Assembly: GCA_030145245.1 (NCBI GenBank)
Contig: JAQYWC010000052.1
Coordinates: 62,001 to 126,000, forward strand
Reading direction: 5' to 3'
Source: Desulfobacterium sp.
GTDB taxonomy: Bacteria > Desulfobacterota > Desulfobacteria > Desulfobacterales > Desulfobacteraceae
Length of the DNA: 64,000 nt
The translations under genes were made by a program, and so were the position numbers. Under the pieces are notes generated by a model. The model was not told the DNA's origin. It worked only from the letters and a program-made list of their open reading frames with translations, and made no database searches. Shown here one piece after another: positions 26,769 to 33,811 of the stretch; the stretch's first letter is position 1; the number at the start of each line of letters is the position of its first letter.

Positions 26769-27578
26769 ATGGCTGATCAGAACACAGAAGAAGATGTCCC
26801 GGCCCTGGCAGTACCGGCAGATGACGATGAGGGCGGTAAAAACGAAGGTGCCCCGGCGTGGATGGCCACCTTTGCAGATCTTGTCACCCTTCTCATGTGC
26901 TTTTTCGTGTTGCTCTTTGCCATGAGCACCACCCAGCAGGAGACCTTTAAGGAACTGGTGGAGTCCCTGAGGAGCGCCCTTGGCGTGCAAAGTGTTCCCG
27001 AGACCGGTACCAGGGAGGGGTTGACCATGCATGCGGTCCCCTCTGAAGAGCCCTCGGAAAGCCAGAAGATCGATGAGCTTGGCGGCATGATCCAGAAGGA
27101 GATAGAGGAGATTGCAAGCGAGGTAAGGGAGCTGATCCTGTTCAACAAGCTCGGGGGGCTTGTGAATGTGTCGGAGTCTGAAACCGGGGTGGTGATTACC
27201 CTGTCCGATCTGTTGCTCTTTTCCCCGGGGGCGGCCACACTTTCGGAAAAAGGGGTGGATATCCTGAGACAGGTGTCAAAGATTCTCGCCCAGCTTGCCT
27301 ACCATGTCAAGGTAAAGGGCCATACGGACGTATCGCCCATCAGCACCGGGAAATATCCCTCCAACTGGGAACTCTCCTCGAGCCGGGCGGCCGCCGTTGT
27401 CAGGCTCCTTGTCCAGTCCGGGGTGGAACCCAAGCTGATCTCTGCGGAAGGCTATGCCCAGTACCGTCCCGTGGCTACAAATGACACGGAGAAGGGTAGG
27501 GCCCAGAACCGGCGTGTGGAGATCATTTACGAGCGGGACGCCATTGCACGGACCTTTGCAGGTATGAAAACCTATTAA
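26769..27578 (+). CDS. motB: Flagellar motor stator protein MotB/PomB (OmpA domain)
   Basis: A 269-residue protein with a single N-terminal transmembrane helix carrying the essential ion-binding Asp (TFADLVTLLMCFFVLLFAMS), a plug/linker region and a C-terminal OmpA-like peptidoglycan-binding domain (about 155-260; KGHTDVSPI, NWELSSSRAAAVV, NRRVEI). It anchors the stator to the cell wall. No other flagellar genes are in the window, so this is either an isolated stator locus or the edge of a motility region. Confidence 0.93.
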   Translation: MADQNTEEDVPALAVPADDDEGGKNEGAPAWMATFADLVTLLMCFFVLLFAMSTTQQETFKELVESLRSALGVQSVPETGTREGLTMHAVPSEEPSESQKIDELGGMIQKEIEEIASEVRELILFNKLGGLVNVSESETGVVITLSDLLLFSPGAATLSEKGVDILRQVSKILAQLAYHVKVKGHTDVSPISTGKYPSNWELSSSRAAAVVRLLVQSGVEPKLISAEGYAQYRPVATNDTEKGRAQNRRVEIIYERDAIARTFAGMKTY

Positions 27579-27652
27579 CACCCATTTATTGAATATTAAT
27601 TGTAACGATACAGTCCGGTACCGTGAAGGTTCTGGATTGCGGATAGATATTT

Positions 27653-28339
27653 ATGAAGTTGACCATAGATGAAATTGCCCGGCGCCTGGAATTGAACCTT
27701 GATACCCTGGAACGTTGGATCCGGCAGGGACGGATCCCCGTTAAAAAACGGGGGGATGAGGGGATATTTAACGAACCTGAACTCAAGCGGTGGGCCGTGG
27801 CCCAACGCCGTTCCTACACGGTTTCAACCCAGGGAAACAGAAGCGAGCAGGATGGGGGCACCTGTATGCTCACAACCGCCATGGAGCAGGGAGGCTGTTT
27901 TACCGGGGTCGGAGGATCGACCACGGAAACGGTTCTTAAGGCATGCGTGGAGCTCGTGCCCGGCCTTTCAACCGAGACCGCTCAAGAGCTCTATATCCAG
28001 CTTATGGCAAGGGAGGAGCTCATCTCAACCGGGGTGGGCAAGGGGGTTGCCATTCCCCACCCGAGAAATCCACTGGGTCAGGGGATTGAGACGCCCATGA
28101 TCATAACCTGCTTCCTTGAAAACCCCGTTGATTTCAAGTCCATTGACGACCTGCCTGTGTCTGTTCTTTTTCTGTTGTTGAACCCCTCCATCGAAGATCA
28201 CCTCAATCTGTTGTCACGACTCTCCTTCTGTCTTCGGGAAGACTCCTTTGTGCGGTTCTTGAAAACGTATCCAAATGAAGAGCAACTGTTGGACATGGTA
28301 AAAAAAATGGAAGCAAAGATAGAAAGTAAGGGAATCTAG
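27653..28339 (+). CDS. HTH-PTS IIA(Ntr) fusion protein
   Basis: A 228-residue protein. Residues 1-55 form a MerR/excisionase-like winged helix (LTIDEIARRLELNLDTLERW, RGDEGIFNEPELKRWAV). Residues about 75-225 form a PtsN/fructose-type EIIA domain with the phospho-acceptor His136 in GVAIPHPRNP. EIIA(Ntr) proteins signal phosphorylation state and often control K+ transport; the attached HTH suggests a DNA-binding version. It is followed after 9 nt by a ClC channel and then a UspA-like gene, so it may control ion or stress functions. No NPr or EI(Ntr) gene is adjacent. Confidence 0.85.
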   Translation: MKLTIDEIARRLELNLDTLERWIRQGRIPVKKRGDEGIFNEPELKRWAVAQRRSYTVSTQGNRSEQDGGTCMLTTAMEQGGCFTGVGGSTTETVLKACVELVPGLSTETAQELYIQLMAREELISTGVGKGVAIPHPRNPLGQGIETPMIITCFLENPVDFKSIDDLPVSVLFLLLNPSIEDHLNLLSRLSFCLREDSFVRFLKTYPNEEQLLDMVKKMEAKIESKGI

Positions 28340-28348
28340 GCACAGACA

Positions 28349-30079
28349 ATGAAAAAATTAATCTCCTGGCGCTATCCGGCCAGGCTTCCGTTTTTCCGTA
28401 TGGACGACAGGCTTCTTCTTATCTCCATCGGCGTTATTGTAGGTATTTGCAGCGGCCTTGCCGCCATCGGACTCAACCGCTCCCTGATCTTCATGCTCGA
28501 GGGGCTTCACCATTTGCGACATCTCTGGTGGGCATTTCTTCTTCCGGCCGCAGGTGCCATGGCATCTTCGATCTTTCTTGAGAAGATCATGAAAGAGGGG
28601 GCCGGCCACGGGGTGCCCGAGGTGATCTACAGCGTCTCCAGGTATGGAGGGCTGTTGCGGTTCCGGTCCAGTTTCTCCCGGCTCATCTCCGCCTGCCTCA
28701 CCATCGGCAGCGGCGGATCGGCAGGTCCTGAGGCCCCGGTTGTGATGAGCGGTGCCGCCATCGGCTCAACCATTGCCAGGTTCTTTTATCTTAACGACCG
28801 CCAGCGGACAACCCTGGTGGGGTGCGGTGCCGCCGGCGCCATCGCCGGCATCTTCAACGCCCCCCTGACCGGGATCATCTTTACCATGGAGATTATTCTG
28901 GGTGAGTGGTCCATGGTTAACATCATTCCCATTGCCGTGGCTGCGGTGTCCGGTGCCGAGATCTCCAGGATCCTCCAGGGCAACTCCATCGTGTTTGAGA
29001 GCAGCGGTTTTCACATCACCGGGGTCGATCTCTTTGCAAGTCTGGGGCTCGCCGTTGTGGCGTCCTTTGCCTCGGTGCTGCTCACAAGGACCCTTCGACG
29101 GATGCACGGTGTCTCCTCCAAGGTTAAGGTGCCGCTCTGGGTGAGGGCCGGTATTGGCGGATGCGCCGTGGGACTGTTGGGATTTGTCGTGCCCGAGGCG
29201 ATGGGGGAGGGGTACCACTCCATCCACGCCATGATCCAGGGGGTGTTCAAGGGCGGAATGGGAATCGCCGCCATCGCCTTTCTGGCAAAGATCCTTGCCA
29301 CCTCCCTGACCCTGGGCTGGGGCGGATCCGGGGGCATCTTTGCTCCCTGTCTTGTTATTGGAAGCTTTGCAGGCCTTGCCTATCATCGCTTTGTCCTGTT
29401 TGCCTTTCCTTCGGCCATGCTGGTAAACGAGGGGTGTTTCGCCCTTTTGGGCATGGCGGGAATGATGAGCGGCATCCTCCAGGCGCCTTTAACCGGGATC
29501 TTTCTCATCCTGGAGATCACGGGCAGCTATGAGGTGATGCTTCCCTTGATCATCGTATCGGCCATCTCCACCACCATTACCCATTATTTTGAGCCTGCCT
29601 CCTTTTATCACAAGGATCTGAAGGAGAGGGGAGAGCTTTTGAGGCCGGGAACCGATTCCAGGGTGCTGGCCGATATCAGCATCCGGGAGGTGATCGAGCG
29701 GGACTGCATTGCCGTATCCCCCCATACGCTGCTCAGGGAGTTCCTCTATACGGTAAAGCGCTCCACCCGGAACTACTTCCCGGTGGAGGATGAAGAGACC
29801 GGCCGGTTCCTTGGAATGATCCGTTTGGAGCATATCCGGCCCTACCTTTTTAATTCTGTGATGTATGACACCGTGTTTGTGGAGCAGATCATGGATGCAA
29901 ACCCGGAAACCGTTCGATATGACGATAACCTTTCAGAGGTTCTGGAAACAATGGATGCCAAACGCTTGTTCAGCATGCCGGTGGTGAGCAACGACCGGTT
30001 TGTGGGCATGGTCTCCAAGGCAACGCTTTTGGATAAATACAGGGACGAACTCAACGTCCAGACGTCCCAGGCTTTTTAG
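28349..30079 (+). CDS. ClC-family chloride channel/antiporter with C-terminal CBS pair
   Basis: A 576-residue membrane protein. ClC signatures are present in degenerate prokaryotic form: GHGVPEVIY, GSGGSAGPEAPVV with the gating Glu, and GGSGGIFAPCLV. About 10-12 hydrophobic segments cover residues 20-425. Two CBS motifs (about 450-505 and 515-570) form a cytoplasmic nucleotide-sensing module. It moves Cl- or other anions, perhaps in exchange for H+. It sits between an HTH-IIA(Ntr) gene (9 nt) and a UspA-like gene (8 nt), so the three form one operon. Confidence 0.92.
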   Translation: MKKLISWRYPARLPFFRMDDRLLLISIGVIVGICSGLAAIGLNRSLIFMLEGLHHLRHLWWAFLLPAAGAMASSIFLEKIMKEGAGHGVPEVIYSVSRYGGLLRFRSSFSRLISACLTIGSGGSAGPEAPVVMSGAAIGSTIARFFYLNDRQRTTLVGCGAAGAIAGIFNAPLTGIIFTMEIILGEWSMVNIIPIAVAAVSGAEISRILQGNSIVFESSGFHITGVDLFASLGLAVVASFASVLLTRTLRRMHGVSSKVKVPLWVRAGIGGCAVGLLGFVVPEAMGEGYHSIHAMIQGVFKGGMGIAAIAFLAKILATSLTLGWGGSGGIFAPCLVIGSFAGLAYHRFVLFAFPSAMLVNEGCFALLGMAGMMSGILQAPLTGIFLILEITGSYEVMLPLIIVSAISTTITHYFEPASFYHKDLKERGELLRPGTDSRVLADISIREVIERDCIAVSPHTLLREFLYTVKRSTRNYFPVEDEETGRFLGMIRLEHIRPYLFNSVMYDTVFVEQIMDANPETVRYDDNLSEVLETMDAKRLFSMPVVSNDRFVGMVSKATLLDKYRDELNVQTSQAF

Positions 30080-30087
30080 GAGGAATT

Positions 30088-30915
30088 ATGGAGACAACTC
30101 TATTTCACGTATTCAGGAACACTCCCCTTGGAAGGGAGATACTCATGCAGTCGCTCTATTTCTGCAAGCAGACCCGGGCGTCCATCAATATTTACATACC
30201 GGAATATACAAAGTTCCTCATGTATTATGAAAACGATGTGGTCCAGGTTGATCTTGACGACTCCTACCTGACCCAGCCCGAAACGGCAAAGGAACATGCC
30301 AAGGTCCTTGCCGCTGATGCCGGGATCAATCCCAGGTTCATCGGGCCCATGAATTTCACCGCTTCGACCCTGCCTGATTTGCCCGTGGATTTTGACTTCA
30401 TGTGCTGCCCCAGGAGTATCAGCGATCTCACCAGCAAGCTCACCCTCGGCCACATCGGGCCCAAGGTGAGGCGGATTATCAATTCGGCCAGGTTCCCGGT
30501 GCTCATGCCCAGCTGCCAGTTCAAGGAGTGGAAGAGCATCATGGTCTTTTTCGGGGGATCGGCCAATGCGGTCAAGGCCCTGAAGCTGGGCCTCCATCTG
30601 AGCAGGACCACGGGAAAACCCCTGGATCTCTTTACCCAGGCCGGCAAACTCTCCAAGAAGCATTTCACCGGTATTCTGGAAGAGAGAGGGCTTGCAGACC
30701 AGGTCAAGGATTGTGTCAGGGAGTGGTATTTCTTTGACCAGGGAAAGTTCGAGCATAATCTTTATGATGTTCCCCACAACGCCCTTGCCGTGCTCGGTGC
30801 CTACGGTCACGGTCTTGTCAAGGAGATGCTGTTCGGCAGCACCATGGAGATGGTCCAGACAACCCTGACCAACAATCTTCTCATCGCAGGACCCAATTAT
30901 GTGATTCCCCAGTAA
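30088..30915 (+). CDS. Universal stress protein-like protein
   Basis: A 275-residue cytoplasmic protein with an alpha/beta layout like two degenerate UspA units (about 1-140 and 145-270). The second unit starts KSIMVFFGGSANAVKALKLG and ends GAYGHGLVKEMLFGSTME, resembling the ATP-loop G-x2-G-x9-G of UspA. It is the last gene of the HTH-IIA/ClC/Usp operon. A strong hairpin follows the stop. The ligand is unknown. Confidence 0.75.
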   Translation: METTLFHVFRNTPLGREILMQSLYFCKQTRASINIYIPEYTKFLMYYENDVVQVDLDDSYLTQPETAKEHAKVLAADAGINPRFIGPMNFTASTLPDLPVDFDFMCCPRSISDLTSKLTLGHIGPKVRRIINSARFPVLMPSCQFKEWKSIMVFFGGSANAVKALKLGLHLSRTTGKPLDLFTQAGKLSKKHFTGILEERGLADQVKDCVREWYFFDQGKFEHNLYDVPHNALAVLGAYGHGLVKEMLFGSTMEMVQTTLTNNLLIAGPNYVIPQ

Positions 30916-30928
30916 AAATGGTAAAAGC

Positions 30929-30972
30929 AATGCCGGGGTAGGCTGAGAATCTGAAAACCTTTCCCCGGCATT
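30929..30972 (+). terminator. Hairpin after the Usp-like gene
   Basis: AATGCCGGGG (30929-30938) pairs with CCCCGGCATT (30963-30972), a perfect 10-bp stem. No long T-run follows, so it could be a terminator, an mRNA 3'-end stabiliser or an attenuator before the next gene. Confidence 0.5.
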
Positions 30973-31032
30973 GTAATGGTGCCGGAAATGATATTGTGAT
31001 CTGTTAATGGTTGATCAATTAAAGGGAGAAAA

Positions 31033-31932
31033 ATGAAAAAAACGTTTGTAATGATGTTTCTTTTACTCGCCACTACCCTCATGCCTGGAATCCTATTTGC
31101 GGGAAGCAACAACCACTATGTCAACGGTGTGGAAGGCATCAAGGGGGCGAGTGTTCCTCCCCCGGGTGTCTATTACCGCATGTACAATGTCTTTTATGAT
31201 GCCGATGATCTCATGGACAAGAGCGGCAACGAACTGAATGTGGATTTTGATGTCACGGTTTTTGCCGTTGCCAACAGGTTCATCTGGGTGACGGACAAGA
31301 AATTTTTTGGCGGCAATTTTTTCGTGTCTGCCATCCTCCCCCTTGTCAACACAGACATAGGCATCAAGGCTCTAGGGGTGGATGACCAGGAGTTCGGCCT
31401 GGGAGATATCTATATCGAACCCATGGGGCTTGCCTGGCACGGATCCCGCTACGATGCAGCCGCCAGTCTTTCTTTCTACCTTCCCACTGGAAGTTATGAT
31501 AAAAACGAGGCTGCCTCCCCGGGAAAGGGGTACTGGACCACCATGGCCACCTTGGGGGGAACTTTCTATCTTGACAGCGCAAAGACCTGGTCCGCGTCAC
31601 TGCTCGGCCGGTATGAAATCCACTCCGACCGGGAAGATGACGATTTTACCCCTGGGGATGATTTTCACTTTGAGTGGGGAATCGGAAAATCCTTTGCAAA
31701 GGTTTGGGAAGCAGGGGTTGCCGGATACTGCCAATGGCAGATGACCGATGATTCAGGAGACGATGCCCGGAACAAGGGGCTCCATGACCGGGTTTATGCG
31801 GCAGGTCCTGAGGTGAGTGTTTTTGTGCCCCGGTTCAAGATGTTTCTCTCATTGCGAAGTTTGTGGGAATTTGATGCAAAAGACAGGTCCGAAGGCAGTA
31901 CAACGGCCTTGACCATGACAAAGATATTTTAA
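31033..31932 (+). CDS. Outer-membrane transporter-like protein (phenol/MetA-pathway type)
   Basis: A 299-residue protein with a Sec signal peptide (residues 1-24, ending GILFAGS). The mature part is rich in Gly, Tyr and Trp and in alternating beta-strand patterns. GVYYRMYNVFYDADDLMDK near the N-terminus and the conserved GDIYIEPMGLAWHG and SFYLPTGSYD segments resemble the phenol MetA degradation/SphA-like outer-membrane family. It would form a beta-barrel for a hydrophobic solute. It is monocistronic, with AGGGAGA before its ATG and a strong terminator after it. Confidence 0.75.
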   Translation: MKKTFVMMFLLLATTLMPGILFAGSNNHYVNGVEGIKGASVPPPGVYYRMYNVFYDADDLMDKSGNELNVDFDVTVFAVANRFIWVTDKKFFGGNFFVSAILPLVNTDIGIKALGVDDQEFGLGDIYIEPMGLAWHGSRYDAAASLSFYLPTGSYDKNEAASPGKGYWTTMATLGGTFYLDSAKTWSASLLGRYEIHSDREDDDFTPGDDFHFEWGIGKSFAKVWEAGVAGYCQWQMTDDSGDDARNKGLHDRVYAAGPEVSVFVPRFKMFLSLRSLWEFDAKDRSEGSTTALTMTKIF

Positions 31933-31948
31933 GCCGGATAAAATACCG

Positions 31949-31976
31949 GGCCGGACTTTTATCTGAAAGTCCGGCC
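31949..31976 (+). terminator. Rho-independent terminator
   Basis: GGCCGGACTTT (31949-31959) pairs with AAAGTCCGGCC (31966-31976) over 11 bp with a short loop. It lies 17 nt past the outer-membrane protein stop and can also serve the convergent kinase operon. Confidence 0.8.
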
Positions 31977-32024
31977 TTCAACTCCTTTCTTTAAGCTCTA
32001 TCTTCTTTTCTCTCCAGACTCAAT

Positions 32025-32050
32025 AACGACAATAAGCTAGGCCTGACCCC
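32025..32050 (-). repeat. Single copy of the palindromic repeat, overlapping a kinase stop codon
   Basis: A 26-nt unit that differs at one base from the right arm of the palindrome at 62653-62678. Read on the minus strand it is GGGGTCAGGCCTAGCTTATT plus GTCGTT. The TAG inside it is the stop codon of the PocR histidine kinase (32037-32039). Confidence 0.85.
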
Positions 32051-33767
32051 AAGGGAGGTGGATGATGAAGTTTGTCCCTTTACCGGGTTCGGATTCAACG
32101 GTCATGGTGCCGCCGTGGTTTTCGGTGATGATGAAGTAGGAGACCGAGAGTCCAAGGCCCGTTCCCTCGCCTTCCGGCTTGGTGGTGAAAAAGGGCTCGA
32201 ACACCCGTTTGCGGGTGGCCTCAGTCATGCCGCGCCCGTTGTCCTCTATTTCGATCCGGACCATGTTTTTCTTTTTTTCCAGCGACAGCCTCAGCACAAA
32301 GCGGTGTATTTCGCCGTTTTCCCTTTTTCTCCCCTCCTGCATGGCCTGGGCGCCGTTGGTGAGGATGTTGAGAAGCACCTGCTGGATCTTGGACCCTTCA
32401 CATAATACTTTTGGCAGGTTCTCCTGGTACTCTTTCACGATCTCTAAATGCCTGAAGTCGTACTTTTTTTTCAGGTCATAGTCGGTGGATGCAAGCTCCA
32501 GGGTCTTGTCCATGAGTTCTGCCATATCCTGGGGGGATCTGTGGGTATCCCCCTTGCGGGCAAAACTGAGCATGTTGCTGACGATCTCCGCCACCCTGGA
32601 ACCCGACTCTTTGATGGCCGTTATCATGCGGGGAATCTCCCGGGCCTCCATGAAGGCGCGGATCGTTGCCATGTCGGTGCCGGCCTTGGCTGCTGCTGTA
32701 TGGTTGGCCGGCATGGTTTCGTTGGTAAGACGATTGCCCATGACGCTTGCAGTCTGTATCATACCGGCAAGGGGGTTGTTGATCTCGTGGGCCATGCCGG
32801 CGGCAAGTCCTCCCACGGAGAGCATTTTTTCCGACTGGATCATCATCTCTTCCATGCGCACCTGATCGGTGATGTCGTCAATGCGGAGCACTGCTCCTTC
32901 AACACCGTTGGCAATGAGGGGATAGATGGTCACATCGTCGTAACAAATTCCCTGTTCCGACGACCGGGGCTTTTTTTTATCCTTTTTTATCTCCCGGGTT
33001 CTGATGCTTTCCTCTATCCTTTTCATATCTTGAGCCATCCTCGGAAACACGGTGGACAGGCTTTTTCCCCGGGCGTCAGCTGCCTCAATACCCGTTATCT
33101 CTTTTGCAGTCATGTTCCACTGGGTTACTTTTCCGTTGCTGTCCACGCCGATGAGCACTGATGGCATGGAGTCGATGATGTTGCTGAGTAACTTTTTGGT
33201 GCTGGAAAGCTCTTTTTCTGCCCTGTTCCGCGTTTTTATTTCATCTTTTAATTTTTTGTTGTTGGATGCAAGGTCGCCGATGAATCTGGCAAGCCCGGAA
33301 TTATATTCCAGAATGTTATCTACTTTTTCTTTACGGAATTTTGGGACCCGGTCCAGTGCGTCTAAATATTTTTTTAGGTCATACCCCAACTCCTTGGCCT
33401 GGGAGATGAAAAAATCGCGTTCAGGAATTTCGTCTTCGTAAAAGAACTGTCCCAAAAAAAGAGTTGCTACATATATTTTATCCACAAAAATGGGAATTCC
33501 GATATCCCTCATCCCATTTTTGCATTTGTATCCATAGGGGGTTCCGGTTTTGCTATATTGCTTGATCTGGGTGTCACTTTCAATGCATCGTTTTGCGCTT
33601 ATCGGATTTTTACGGTGAAAGTTAACGCAGATATCCTGCCACCCAACCCCGGCAAAAATTTCACCATCAACAACATCAATTATTCCGGTGGGCATGCCGG
33701 TGGCCTTGAAATTTGATTCAACCATTTTCTGGATATGATCAAAGTTTACTAAATCTGATAATTTCAT
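32037..33767 (-). CDS. Sensor histidine kinase with PocR domain
   Basis: A 576-residue cytoplasmic kinase, third gene of a three-kinase operon. A PocR ligand domain covers about residues 3-155 (VNFHRKNPISAKRCIESD, KCKNGMRDIGIPIFVDK), a class found in regulators of diol metabolism and redox enzymes. A PAS domain follows (about 180-300), then HisKA with the phospho-accepting His in [10 protein letters not shown] near 323 and HATPase_c to the end. The longer frame opens at 33836, but ATG 33767 has GGAG 6 nt upstream. Its last codons, encoding PWGQA, and its stop come from a dispersed palindromic repeat. No response regulator is adjacent. Confidence 0.9.
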   Translation of the reverse strand: MKLSDLVNFDHIQKMVESNFKATGMPTGIIDVVDGEIFAGVGWQDICVNFHRKNPISAKRCIESDTQIKQYSKTGTPYGYKCKNGMRDIGIPIFVDKIYVATLFLGQFFYEDEIPERDFFISQAKELGYDLKKYLDALDRVPKFRKEKVDNILEYNSGLARFIGDLASNNKKLKDEIKTRNRAEKELSSTKKLLSNIIDSMPSVLIGVDSNGKVTQWNMTAKEITGIEAADARGKSLSTVFPRMAQDMKRIEESIRTREIKKDKKKPRSSEQGICYDDVTIYPLIANGVEGAVLRIDDITDQVRMEEMMIQSEKMLSVGGLAAGMAHEINNPLAGMIQTASVMGNRLTNETMPANHTAAAKAGTDMATIRAFMEAREIPRMITAIKESGSRVAEIVSNMLSFARKGDTHRSPQDMAELMDKTLELASTDYDLKKKYDFRHLEIVKEYQENLPKVLCEGSKIQQVLLNILTNGAQAMQEGRKRENGEIHRFVLRLSLEKKKNMVRIEIEDNGRGMTEATRKRVFEPFFTTKPEGEGTGLGLSVSYFIITENHGGTMTVESEPGKGTNFIIHLPWGQA

Positions 33768-33811
33768 TCTCTTCTCCGCTTGGAAGCCGGGCACAAGAGC
33801 CCCAGGGACTT

